A DNA stretch of 48,514 nucleotides from positions 1 to 48,514 of the forward strand of contig JARGOF010000042.1 in the NCBI GenBank assembly GCA_029212415.1, in the 5' to 3' direction. The translations under genes were made by a program, and so were the position numbers. The notes under the pieces are model-generated. The model was not told the origin of the DNA and searched no databases. It saw only the letters and a program-made list of their open reading frames with translations. Origin of the DNA: Rhizobiaceae bacterium. Lineage in GTDB: Bacteria; Pseudomonadota; Alphaproteobacteria; Rhizobiales; Rhizobiaceae. Positions within the stretch are counted from its first letter, which is position 1; each line of letters opens with the position of its first letter. Shown here one piece after another: positions 19,332 through 26,951 of the stretch.

Positions 19332-19520
19332 ATGTCCGTTTTTGGCGACGAGCCTGAGAAAAAACCACCTGCCCATGAGATGGGTTGCGATCTTTCCATG
19401 CTCTCTGTTGATGAATTGGCCAATAGAATTGTCTTGCTGAAACACGAAATTACCCGGCTGGAAGCGGAAATATCCGAAAAGCAAAAGAGCAAGAGTGCAG
19501 CAGAATCACTATTTCGCTGA
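19332..19520 (+). CDS. DUF1192 protein
   Basis: Small protein of 62 aa. A short N-terminal tail with EKKPPAHEMGCDLSMLSVDEL leads into a coiled coil (ANRIVLLKHEITRLEAEISEK). This layout, with acidic LSVDEL before the coil, is diagnostic of DUF1192. The ATG at 19332 has GGGAGA upstream; the longer frame to 19134 overlaps the divergent gene and is unlikely. Function unknown. It lies upstream of rcdA on the same strand but is separated from it by a terminator. Confidence 0.83.
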   Translation: MSVFGDEPEKKPPAHEMGCDLSMLSVDELANRIVLLKHEITRLEAEISEKQKSKSAAESLFR

Positions 19521-19612
19521 TGCCAGGGGCGCAAAAGGCACCCGCATGCATCCGATGCATTTGGCAGCTTTGGCGAAGTTGACGACCGAAACATGCAAGT
19601 TGAAGAGATCCA

Positions 19613-19627
19613 TTAACGCTACATTAA
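19613..19627 (+). promoter_or_regulatory. CtrA box 1
   Basis: TTAA-cgctaca-TTAA, an exact match to the full alphaproteobacterial CtrA site TTAA-N7-TTAA. It lies about 100 nt upstream of an intrinsic terminator, so it could control a short RNA or act on the rcdA promoter from a distance. Confidence 0.65.
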
Positions 19628-19654
19628 GCTTTACAAGTCTTTATTGTGGATATC

Positions 19655-19750
19655 CGGAATTTCCGGATTCATGCCGGATGGCTGATGTCATGCAGCGTGA
19701 TGCCAAACTGTTAACTTCTGAGAGTCGCCATGCGGCTCTTTTTTTTTGCC
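19655..19750 (+). ncRNA. candidate small RNA downstream of CtrA box 1
   Basis: About 95 nt between a putative start following CtrA box 1 (GGATAT at 19648-19653 as a possible -10) and a strong terminator. A 5' hairpin TCCGG / CCGGA with a 7-nt loop lies near 19662-19678. A second partial structure follows, then the terminator stem. No ORF with a ribosome site covers it. Alternatively it is simply the 3' end of the DUF1192 transcript. Confidence 0.4.
19720..19747 (+). terminator. strong intrinsic terminator
   Basis: 8-bp stem AGAGTCGC / GCGGCTCT (one G-U pair) with a 3-nt loop, followed directly by a run of nine T. It is one of only two textbook terminators in the window. It ends either the DUF1192 transcript or the candidate small RNA. 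Confidence 0.85.
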
Positions 19751-19815
19751 AGGAATCTGTTTTCTGGGGATAATCATCGTGCTTGCCCGCGATCACCTCC
19801 ATCACCCAAACAGCG

Positions 19816-19830
19816 TTAACCCTTCCTTAA
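19816..19830 (+). promoter_or_regulatory. CtrA box 2, rcdA promoter region
   Basis: TTAA-cccttcc-TTAA, a second exact TTAA-N7-TTAA site, followed closely by TTGACT (a possible -35). It lies 128 nt upstream of the rcdA start. CtrA control of rcdA is reported in Sinorhizobium meliloti, which fits this site. Confidence 0.7.
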
Positions 19831-19957
19831 GATTTGACTTGCGTAAAACCTTTCAAAGCATCAATGTGCAGCCAAACCACCTAAAAATAAGTGGGTATCC
19901 GTGGCTTGATGGCCGTGGCGGCTGGTGTATAAATGGTGAGTATCGGGGCAACGGCGT

Positions 19958-20482
19958 ATGGCTGACACACATAAAAACACAATTTATTTTGCAGAGCATG
20001 TGACAAGCTCGGCCTCATTCAAGGCAATTTATTCTGAAGGAATGGGGCTGGTGGAAGAAACCGCCGGCTATCTGGATGGCGAAGGTCGTTCCGCAGCGAA
20101 ATTGCTGCCGCGCATGGCATCGGTCCTATACGCAGCCGAATCCATGCGTCTGACCACCCGGCTGATGCAATTGGCATCCTGGTTGCTGCTGCAACGGGCC
20201 GTCAACAATGGGGAAATGACGCGCGAGCAGGTCGTTGCAGAAAAATCCAAGGTCCGGCTCGATGGCTTTGCCTGTGATCGCACCGCACCCGGCTGGGCAG
20301 ACCTGCCGGACGCTTTCCGGGACCTTGTGGAACGCTCGTTACGCCTGCAGTCGCGCGTGGCCATGCTTGATCAGGAAATCTATCAGCGCGATTCTGCGGC
20401 GGCACCTCAGATTGCATCTGACAATGAAAATTCCGTGCAGGCACAGCTTTTGCTATTGAACACGGCCTTTGGCGGCCGCTGA
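19958..20482 (+). CDS. rcdA: RcdA-type protease adaptor (DUF1465)
   Basis: Helical cytoplasmic protein of 174 aa of the DUF1465 family, whose Caulobacter member RcdA helps ClpXP degrade the cell-cycle regulator CtrA together with CpdR and PopA. Three long helices are visible: FKAIYSEGMGLVEETAGYLD; AAESMRLTTRLMQLASWLLL; DLVERSLRLQSRVAMLDQEI. A disordered C-terminal tail follows, with NTAFGGR at the end. It is preceded by a perfect CtrA box, so CtrA may control its own destroyer. It ends before a strong bidirectional terminator shared with rpmE. Confidence 0.85.
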   Translation: MADTHKNTIYFAEHVTSSASFKAIYSEGMGLVEETAGYLDGEGRSAAKLLPRMASVLYAAESMRLTTRLMQLASWLLLQRAVNNGEMTREQVVAEKSKVRLDGFACDRTAPGWADLPDAFRDLVERSLRLQSRVAMLDQEIYQRDSAAAPQIASDNENSVQAQLLLLNTAFGGR

Positions 20483-20545
20483 AACGACCGCACGCACTTT
20501 AGCAGCTGATCTGCAGACAATCTCACACCAGCGAATGACTGCAAT

Positions 20546-20577
20546 AAAAAACCCCGCCTTTTCAAGCGGGGTTTTTT
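20546..20577. terminator. bidirectional terminator between rcdA and rpmE
   Basis: AAAAAACCCCGC pairs perfectly with GCGGGGTTTTTT around an 8-nt loop, giving a GC-rich stem with A-run and T-run on opposite sides. It therefore works in both directions for the convergent rcdA and rpmE. Confidence 0.93.
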
Positions 20578-20636
20578 GATAACACAGTCTGATCTGAAGA
20601 TGAGCCGGGTCGGCTCAATCCCAGAATGGCTCTATA

Positions 20637-20858
20637 TCAGAGACCCAGACCTTCAAAGCGTTTCTTGAACTTGGACACACGACCACCACGGTCCATCAGG
20701 TGCTGCTGTCCACCAGTCCAGGCCGGATGGGCCAATGGATCGATTTCCAGAGTCATTGTATCGCCTTCAGAGCCCCATGTGGAGCGGGTCATATATTCAG
20801 TACCATCGGTCATGACCACTTTGATCATGTGGTATTCGGGATGAATCTCAGCCTTCAT
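20637..20858 (-). CDS. rpmE: 50S ribosomal protein L31 (cysteine-free type)
   Basis: Ribosomal protein of 73 aa. It starts [19 protein letters not shown] and ends [16 protein letters not shown], typical of alphaproteobacterial L31. It has no cysteine, so it is the zinc-independent type. The ATG at 20858 is preceded by AGGA. The longer frame to 20951 is not family-like. It lies divergent from an ABC exporter, an order common in Hyphomicrobiales. Confidence 0.96.
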   Translation of the reverse strand: MKAEIHPEYHMIKVVMTDGTEYMTRSTWGSEGDTMTLEIDPLAHPAWTGGQQHLMDRGGRVSKFKKRFEGLGL

Positions 20859-21018
20859 TGCTTTATCCTGCATCATGTGGACGAATGCGCGCCTATCGTG
20901 TGCGGCAAACCAGCCCATCTCACAAACAAAGCCGCATACCCGAGAGGTCACGGCTTTTCAATTCGATGGCGAGCCTATACATGAAGGCCAGTAAGGTGAC
21001 AAGAGGCGCGGCTGATTT

Positions 21019-22866
21019 TTGCCGCATGAACAGCGATGGAAATCACAATTGGCCAAGAATAGCCGCAGCGACGGCGCTCGCGCAAAAACCCTGCAACCAC
21101 TGACACGTCTTTTTCCCTATATACTGCGGTATCGCAGTCTTGCAGCCGGAGCACTGGTTGCCCTGTTGCTTGCTGCCGCAGCGACCCTGGTGCTTCCGCT
21201 GGCCGTTCGCCGCATGATCGACAAGGGTTTTTCCGCAACAGATGCGAGCTTCATCAACAGCTATTTCACCATGCTGCTGGTCATTGCTGCACTTTTGGCC
21301 CTGGCCAGCGCCATGCGCTACTATTTTGTCATCACCATCGGCGAGCGCATTGTTTCTGATCTGCGCAGCGATGTCTTCAGCCATGTCACATCGCTGTCGC
21401 CCTCGTTTTTCGATACCAACCAGTCCGGCGAAATCGTCTCGCGCCTGAGTGCCGACACCACCCAGATCAAATCCGTCGTGGGCGCGACCGCTTCACTGGC
21501 ATTGCGCAATCTTATCCTGTGTCTCGGGGCGGTCATGATGATGATCGTCACCAGTCCGAAACTGTCACTTCTGGTGCTGCTGGCCATTCCGCTGATTGTC
21601 TTTCCGATGGTTGGTTTCGGACGGTCCGTGCGGGCCCGCTCGCGTGAAGCGCAGGATACGCTCGCCCACGCAACGGCCTATGCCAGTGAAACCATCGGCG
21701 CCTCGCGCACCCTGCAGGCGTTCAACGGCGAACCTGTTGCCAACCAGCGCTACGCCAGCGCCGTCGAGGGTGCCTTTGAGGCGGCTCGTAGCGCTGTGCG
21801 CGCCCGGGCGTTTCTCACCGGCTTTGCCATCATGATGATCTTCGGCAGCGTCGTGGCCATCCTTTGGTATGGCGCGCAAAATGTCATGTCCGGTACGATG
21901 ACGGCGGGCACGCTTGGCCAATTCCTGCTCTATTCCATCATAGCCGCATCCAGCCTTGGCGCTCTTTCGGAAATCTGGGGTGAAATCTCGCTGGCATCAG
22001 GCGCCGCTGAGCGCCTGATGGAATTGCTTGATGAAGTGCCCGCGATAGCGGCTCCTCCCTCGCCACAGGCCCTTCCTGAGCCGGCAATCGGCTCTGTAGC
22101 GTTCAAGGATGTGGTCTTCGCCTATCCCGGCCGTCCCAACCAGAGTATCCTGTCGGGCCTTTCCTTCCAGGTGAACCCCGGCGAAACGGTCGCCATTGTC
22201 GGTCCTTCGGGTGCAGGCAAAAGCACGCTGTTTTCCCTGATCAGCCGATTTTATGACCCCGATGGCGGCAGCATCGAACTGGACGGGATCAATGTGCGCG
22301 AAGCCGATCCTGCGGAAATCCGCCGTCGGCTGGCAAGCGTACCCCAGGATGTGGCCATCTTTGCCAGTTCCGTCAAAGACAACATTGCCTTTGGCCGGCC
22401 TGACGCCACAGACGCGGAAATCATTGCAGCTGCGAAGGATGCGCTTGCCGATCCCTTCATCGTGCAAATGGAAAACGGCTACGATACGCTGGTCGGCGAA
22501 CGCGGCATCACCCTGTCGGGCGGGCAACGCCAGCGCATTGCCATTGCACGGGCAATCCTGCGCGATGCCCCGATATTGCTTCTTGATGAGGCCACATCAG
22601 CGCTCGATGCCGAAAGCGAGACTTTGGTGCAGCAGGCCCTGACCCGCCTGATGCAGGGCCGCACGACACTGGTGATTGCCCATCGCCTGGCAACCGTGCT
22701 CAAGGCCGACCGTATTCTGGTGATGGACAAGGGTCACATTGTTGAAGAGGGCACGCATCAAAGCCTGGTCAAAAAGGGCGGCATCTATGCCCGTCTCGCA
22801 AGACTGCAGTTTAACCAGGATGATGCTGATCTCGACGGTTTCGAGATCAGCGAAGCAGCAAAATAG
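21019..22866 (+). CDS. ABC exporter, fused permease and ATPase
   Basis: Half-transporter of up to 615 aa that would dimerise in the inner membrane. An N-terminal six-helix ABC membrane domain (about 35-310) is followed by the ATPase domain: Walker A GPSGAGKST, Q-loop SVPQDVA, signature LSGGQRQRIAIARAIL, Walker B ILLLDEATSALD and H-loop AHRLAT, all intact. It resembles MsbA/BmrA-type lipid or drug exporters; substrate unknown. No ATG lies near the start: TTG at 21019 or TTG at 21049 (with GGA 8 nt upstream) are both possible. Confidence 0.93.
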   Translation: MPHEQRWKSQLAKNSRSDGARAKTLQPLTRLFPYILRYRSLAAGALVALLLAAAATLVLPLAVRRMIDKGFSATDASFINSYFTMLLVIAALLALASAMRYYFVITIGERIVSDLRSDVFSHVTSLSPSFFDTNQSGEIVSRLSADTTQIKSVVGATASLALRNLILCLGAVMMMIVTSPKLSLLVLLAIPLIVFPMVGFGRSVRARSREAQDTLAHATAYASETIGASRTLQAFNGEPVANQRYASAVEGAFEAARSAVRARAFLTGFAIMMIFGSVVAILWYGAQNVMSGTMTAGTLGQFLLYSIIAASSLGALSEIWGEISLASGAAERLMELLDEVPAIAAPPSPQALPEPAIGSVAFKDVVFAYPGRPNQSILSGLSFQVNPGETVAIVGPSGAGKSTLFSLISRFYDPDGGSIELDGINVREADPAEIRRRLASVPQDVAIFASSVKDNIAFGRPDATDAEIIAAAKDALADPFIVQMENGYDTLVGERGITLSGGQRQRIAIARAILRDAPILLLDEATSALDAESETLVQQALTRLMQGRTTLVIAHRLATVLKADRILVMDKGHIVEEGTHQSLVKKGGIYARLARLQFNQDDADLDGFEISEAAK

Positions 22867-22880
22867 GCCTGCGGCCTATT
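22862..22880. terminator. hairpin overlapping two convergent stop codons
   Basis: AATAGGCC and GGCCTATT are exact complements around TGC. The stem contains the TAG of the ABC exporter and, on the other strand, the TAG of the amidohydrolase. No T-run follows, so terminator strength is uncertain. Confidence 0.45.
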
Positions 22881-23751
22881 CGCTGACACCCAACAGGCGC
22901 ATGGCATTGTCCTTCAGGATCAATGGCCGCACCGCATCCTTGATGGCGATGGTCTCGAAGTCCGCCAGCCAGCGTTCCGGCGCGATCATCGGCCAGTCGG
23001 ATCCGAAAAGCATCTTGTGCTTGAGGATCGAATTGCAGTAGCGCACGAGAATGTCGGGGAAGTATTTCGGCGACCAGCCGGACAGGTCGATATAGACATT
23101 GGGCTTGTGCTGGGCGACGGCCAGCGCCTCTTCCTGCCAGGGAAAGGAGGGGTGCGCCAGAATGATCGGCATATCCGGGAAATCGACGGCGACATCATCC
23201 AGATACATCGGGTTGGAATATTTCAACCGCATGCCGTTGCCGCCGGGCATGCCGGAACCTACTCCGGTCTGGCCCGTGTGGAAAAGCGCCGGCTTGCCGG
23301 TCTCGGCTATCGCCTCATAAAGGGTGTAAGCCATGCGGTCATTGGGATAAAAACCCTGGAAGGTGGGATGCAGCTTGAAGCCCTGCACGCCGAAATCCTC
23401 GACCAGACGCCGGGCCTCGCGCGCCCCCATTTTTCCCTTGTGCGGATCGATCGAGGCAAAGGGTATCAGCACATCGGAATGTTCCGCCGCCAGTTCGGCG
23501 ACCTCTTCATTCTTGTAGCGCCGATAGCCGGTTTCGCGTTCGGCATCGACAGGAAAAATCACGCTGGCAATATTTTGCGCGCGGTAATGCGCCGCGGTTT
23601 CCGGGATGGTCGGCGGGTGGGTCCATGGCGCCCGGAAATATTTTGCCATCGTTGATTGCAGATCATCATAACCGTCATCCGCGTGGCAGCCACAGGGCTC
23701 TTCCGCATGGGTATGAAAATCAATTGCACGCACCTTGGAAAAATCAACCAT
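22876..23751 (-). CDS. amidohydrolase-2 family protein, probable beta-ketoacyl-CoA hydrolase
   Basis: TIM-barrel metal enzyme of 291 aa of the amidohydrolase-2 (ACMSD/resorcylate decarboxylase) group. Metal ligands: HxH in AIDFHTHAEE near residue 10, His in GFKLHPTF, His in IILAHPSF and Asp in LFGSDWPM. In a hydroxycinnamate cluster, an enzyme of this fold (CouO in Rhodococcus jostii; an equivalent in the Agrobacterium fabrum cluster) hydrolyses hydroxyphenyl-beta-ketoacyl-CoA to a benzoate plus acetyl-CoA. That role is inferred here from the neighbouring feruloyl-CoA synthase, hydratase and SDR genes. The ATG at 23751 is the natural start; the frame runs on to 23820. Confidence 0.75.
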   Translation of the reverse strand: MVDFSKVRAIDFHTHAEEPCGCHADDGYDDLQSTMAKYFRAPWTHPPTIPETAAHYRAQNIASVIFPVDAERETGYRRYKNEEVAELAAEHSDVLIPFASIDPHKGKMGAREARRLVEDFGVQGFKLHPTFQGFYPNDRMAYTLYEAIAETGKPALFHTGQTGVGSGMPGGNGMRLKYSNPMYLDDVAVDFPDMPIILAHPSFPWQEEALAVAQHKPNVYIDLSGWSPKYFPDILVRYCNSILKHKMLFGSDWPMIAPERWLADFETIAIKDAVRPLILKDNAMRLLGVSE

Positions 23752-23819
23752 TTGACACTCTCTCTTACCCGGATGGACCTTTGTCACATCAATCCATACC
23801 GGAAAATTATTGCTATTCA

Positions 23820-23838
23820 ATAGAACAATTGTATTGTA
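23820..23838. promoter_or_regulatory. candidate MarR operator 1
   Basis: ATAGAACAATTGTATTGTA, near-palindromic around ACAATTGT, sits in the 126-bp divergent promoter region of the amidohydrolase and enoyl-CoA hydratase genes. It shares GAACAAT-NN-TAT-N-G with the sequence in the marR promoter at 32836-32854 (12 of 19 positions). Confidence 0.45.
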
Positions 23839-23877
23839 GACCTTTCTACAGTGTATTTCCAGAATGGACCGAACGCA

Positions 23878-24660
23878 ATGAATGATGACTCCACAGTTTC
23901 AGAGATTTTGAAAATTGCTCTGGATGGCGAGATTGCGGTCCTGACCATGAACCGTCCGAACAAACGCAATGCGATGAATGACACGCTGCTGGACTCCCTC
24001 GACCGGTTTTTCTCCAAACCTCCCAAGGATGTTCGCGCCGTTGTCCTGACGGGCACCGCAGGGCATTTTTGTTCCGGGCTGGATCTCAGTGAGCATGTAT
24101 CCCGCTCGACCGAGGAAACCCTGCACCATTCGCGCAACTGGCACCGTGTCATGGATGTTATCCAGTATGGCGGCCTGCCTGTCGTTTCTGCAATATTCGG
24201 CGCGGCAATCGGCGGCGGCCTGGAACTTGCCGCCTCCACCCATGTGCGTATCGCCGAGGCATCGTCCATTTTTCAACTGCCGGAAGGGCGGCGCGGCATA
24301 TTTGTCGGCGGCGGCGCAACCGTTCGGGTCGGGCGTATTCTGGGGGCCGATCGCATGACGGAGATGATGCTTACGGGCCGCAAATATAACGCCACCGAAG
24401 CGCTCGGTCTTGGTCTGGCACATTATTCGGTTGCCGATGGGGAAGCCTTTGCACTGGCGATGAAACTTGCCGGAAAAATCGCCCGCAATGCGCCCCTGTC
24501 CAACTACCTGATGGTCAACACCATCAGCCGGGTTGATGACATGAGCCGTTCCGACGGATTGTTCGTCGAGAGCCTCAGCGCAGCGATTTCACAATCAACA
24601 CCGGATGCCGAGGAGGGCCTGAAGGCCTTTCTTGAAAAACGCCCACCTGTTTTCAGGTAA
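23878..24660 (+). CDS. enoyl-CoA hydratase/isomerase (crotonase) family, probable hydroxycinnamoyl-CoA hydratase
   Basis: Crotonase of 260 aa. Oxyanion-hole segments GHFCSGLDLSEH (about 60-71) and AAIGGGLELAAS (about 103-114) are intact, and LPEGRRGIFVGGG carries a candidate catalytic Glu. The N-terminal IAVLTMNRPNKRNAMND is typical. In context it should hydrate feruloyl- or coumaroyl-CoA to the 3-hydroxyacyl-CoA for the SDR enzyme. It does not obviously match the hydratase/lyase (HCHL/Ech) that yields vanillin. The ATG at 23878 is favoured over a GTG at 23851. It is divergent from the amidohydrolase gene with a shared candidate operator. Confidence 0.82.
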   Translation: MNDDSTVSEILKIALDGEIAVLTMNRPNKRNAMNDTLLDSLDRFFSKPPKDVRAVVLTGTAGHFCSGLDLSEHVSRSTEETLHHSRNWHRVMDVIQYGGLPVVSAIFGAAIGGGLELAASTHVRIAEASSIFQLPEGRRGIFVGGGATVRVGRILGADRMTEMMLTGRKYNATEALGLGLAHYSVADGEAFALAMKLAGKIARNAPLSNYLMVNTISRVDDMSRSDGLFVESLSAAISQSTPDAEEGLKAFLEKRPPVFR

Positions 24661-24733
24661 TGCCAGGCGCCGATCGAAAAGCCCAGACCATTGATCGCTG
24701 AAACTGCAAAAACCAAAACTCTAGATGCGATAC

Positions 24734-24763
24734 CCCGCCCCCGGCAGGACAGTTCGGGGGCCG
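24734..24763 (+). terminator. possible terminator after the hydratase gene
   Basis: GCCCCC pairs with GGGGGC across 13 nt, followed by GGTTTATT. It lies between the convergent hydratase and lysR genes. The tail is weak, so this is tentative. Confidence 0.35.
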
Positions 24764-24779
24764 GTTTATTCGGGTCTGA

Positions 24780-25991
24780 TCAGTTTTCCCTTGGCACCGC
24801 GCTGCGCAGAATTTCCAGGAACCGCTTTTGCGGCAGACTGGCAACCCAGCCGGAACGGGTGGTCACGCCGATGGTCCGCTGGCTCGGTTCAAGCGCCACA
24901 TCAATCCGCACCAGAAGACCCAGCTCGATGTCCCTTTTCACCTGTTCGACGGAAACCAGCGTGATCCGCTGCGACGTCCTGAGCAATCCGAGCATGAAAC
25001 TGTGCGATCCGGTCTCGATCGGCTGGGAGACATGCGCCGGCGGGTCAAGGCTTGCGTGCAAAGTCTCGAAATGGGCCCTCGCCGGTGCGCCCTCACGCGG
25101 CATGATCCACGGATAGGCCGCCAGTGCCGCTGTCGTTACAGGCCCTGCTGCGCGCCCCGATTTGACAGCCAGAGGATGGCGCGGGTCAGCGACCACCACC
25201 AGCGAGTCGCGAAACAAGGCCTCCTGTGACAGATCAAAGACACGCTCTTCACTGCGCAGCGCCCCCAGGATGAGATCAAGATCACCCCGTCGCAATGCCC
25301 GGGCCAGACTGGCATAACGCCCATCCAGCACACTGACCAGAACCCGTGGATATTCTGATGCAAACCGGCTGACCGCTTCAGGCAATATGAATGTCTGCAC
25401 CAGAGGCAGGCTGCCAATGGCCAGACGACCCTCGAACTCACCTTGCCAGCACTTCACATCAAAATGCGCCTGACGGAATTCATTGAGCGCCAGTTTTGCT
25501 GCACGTGACAGCTCTTCGGCCTGCAGGGTGGCCCTGGTGCCGACTGACGTCTGTTCAAACAAGGCAATGCCGACGAGCCGTTCCAGATCGCGGCAAGCCC
25601 GGTTGACGGTCGACACCTGCCGTTTCAAAGCTGCCGCTCCTGCGCTGAAACCACCCTGTTCCACAGTGGCGATCAGGGCCCGAAGCTGACCGCCTGTTAC
25701 CAGATGATGCAGGTTTTTGTGCCCGGCAGGCACGAAGCCACCCTTCAGATATCCGACGCCCAGCCGGACCCGTTCGGCAAATATCCGGCCCGGTTCGGTC
25801 AGCACCATCCCGCCGCTTCTGCGGGCAAAGAGCGCGACACCCAGAGCCGTCTCCAGTCCGGCAACGGCCTGTGTCAGCGCCGGTTGCGACAGACCGATCA
25901 CCTGCGCCGCCCTCGACAGGACCGCGCAATCGGCAACAGCCAGAAATCCGTTCAAATGTTTCAGGTTGGGCAATTCTTCAAGAGATTGCAC
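24780..25991 (-). CDS. LysR-family regulator with two N-terminal HTH domains
   Basis: Regulator of 403 aa, about 100 longer than usual LysR proteins. A first winged HTH spans about 10-68 (FLAVADCAVLSRAAQVIGLS, ALGVALFARR) and a second about 100-158 (LIATVEQGGFSAGAAALKRQ, LVGIALFEQT). A LysR substrate-binding domain follows from about 185 to the end. It is divergent from galB across 225 bp and is the likely activator of the ring-cleavage operon. The start is GTG at 25991, with GGGGGTGA just upstream. The double HTH is visible directly; its effect on DNA recognition is unknown. Confidence 0.85.
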   Translation of the reverse strand: MQSLEELPNLKHLNGFLAVADCAVLSRAAQVIGLSQPALTQAVAGLETALGVALFARRSGGMVLTEPGRIFAERVRLGVGYLKGGFVPAGHKNLHHLVTGGQLRALIATVEQGGFSAGAAALKRQVSTVNRACRDLERLVGIALFEQTSVGTRATLQAEELSRAAKLALNEFRQAHFDVKCWQGEFEGRLAIGSLPLVQTFILPEAVSRFASEYPRVLVSVLDGRYASLARALRRGDLDLILGALRSEERVFDLSQEALFRDSLVVVADPRHPLAVKSGRAAGPVTTAALAAYPWIMPREGAPARAHFETLHASLDPPAHVSQPIETGSHSFMLGLLRTSQRITLVSVEQVKRDIELGLLVRIDVALEPSQRTIGVTTRSGWVASLPQKRFLEILRSAVPREN

Positions 25992-26108
25992 GTCATGTCA
26001 CCCCCAAAACCAATGCAATAAACCAATCATGCCGGTCGGGCCAGAGGCCTTGATCAGAAAGCTTCCCTTTCATTCGGTCCGCACACCAAAACACAGCTTC
26101 ATTGCAGA

Positions 26109-26146
26109 TTTTGAATAATGGGACGCATCTATTGCGATATTCAAAT
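26109..26146. promoter_or_regulatory. inverted repeat in the lysR/galB divergent region
   Basis: Arms TTTGAATA (within 26109-26117) and TATTCAAA (26138-26145) are complementary across 20 nt. An inner CGCA-tctat-TGCG lies at 26124-26136. It lies about 70-110 nt upstream of galB, where a LysR activator would be expected to bind. The rest of the 225-bp gap shows nothing clear. Confidence 0.4.
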
Positions 26147-26216
26147 TTGCCAAACACCTTTGGCCTGTGATCAACTCTGATACGTTCAAAAACAGGGACC
26201 GGGAGACATTTTTACC

Positions 26217-26951
26217 ATGTCTGAAAGCAAAACCGCATTGGTCATCAGCGCCCATTCAGCCGATTTCGTCTGGCGAGCGGGGGGCGCCATCGCTCTGCAT
26301 GCGAGCCTGGGATACGAGGTGACGGTGGTTTGCCTCTCCTATGGCGAACGCGGCGAAAGCGCCAAATTGTGGAAGCAGGAAGGCATGACCCTGGAAAAGG
26401 TCAAAGCCGGTCGCCGAGTGGAGGCGGAAAACGCCGCCAAGGCGCTGGATGTTCATGACATTCAGTTTTTTGACCTTGGCGATTATCCCCTGGAACTGGA
26501 CCGCGAAGCGAAATACCGGCTGGTCGATGTGATCCGAGCCGTTCAGCCGCGTTTCATGATGAGCCATTCGCACTATGACCCCTATAATACCGATCACGCC
26601 TACGCCACGAATGTCGCCATGGAATGCCGCATGATCGCCCAGGCCTGGGGCCACAATCCCGGTGAAAAGGTTCTGGGCGCACCCCAGCTTTACCTGTTCG
26701 AACCGCATCAGACGGAGCGCATGGGCTGGGTGCCTGATACCTTCCTCGACATCAGCGATGTGTGGGACAAGAAACGCGCGGCAATCGAGTGCATGGAGGG
26801 ACAGGAACACCTGTGGGACTATTACACCAATGTTGCTGAAAATCGCGGCAACCATTTCAGGCGCAACTCCGGCGGTCAGGCCGGCGGCAGACCGGCACGC
26901 TATGCGGAAGGCTTTCAATCCGTCTATCCACGCACAGTCGATGAGCTTTAG
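26217..26951 (+). CDS. galB: 4-oxalomesaconate hydratase, PIG-L/LmbE type (GalB-like)
   Basis: Protein of 244 aa of the PIG-L/LmbE deacetylase fold. It opens LVISAHSADFVWRAGGAIALH, where His13 and Asp16 take the place of the HPDD zinc motif, then CLSYGERGESAKLWKQ and a later HSHYDPYNTDHAYA with further His ligands. In Pseudomonas putida, GalB, a zinc hydratase of this fold, adds water to the enol form of 4-oxalomesaconate to give 4-carboxy-4-hydroxy-2-oxoadipate. The adjacent aldolase and tautomerase genes make that role far more likely than sugar deacetylation. First gene of a four-gene operon, divergent from the LysR gene. Confidence 0.82.
   Translation: MSESKTALVISAHSADFVWRAGGAIALHASLGYEVTVVCLSYGERGESAKLWKQEGMTLEKVKAGRRVEAENAAKALDVHDIQFFDLGDYPLELDREAKYRLVDVIRAVQPRFMMSHSHYDPYNTDHAYATNVAMECRMIAQAWGHNPGEKVLGAPQLYLFEPHQTERMGWVPDTFLDISDVWDKKRAAIECMEGQEHLWDYYTNVAENRGNHFRRNSGGQAGGRPARYAEGFQSVYPRTVDEL

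Larger units (their letters stand above)
19521..19957 (+). other. 437-bp intergenic region upstream of rcdA
   Basis: Contains no convincing ORF. It holds a perfect CtrA box (19613-19627), a candidate structured transcript ending in a strong terminator (19723-19750), and a second perfect CtrA box (19816-19830) upstream of rcdA. These parts are annotated separately. Confidence 0.7.
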
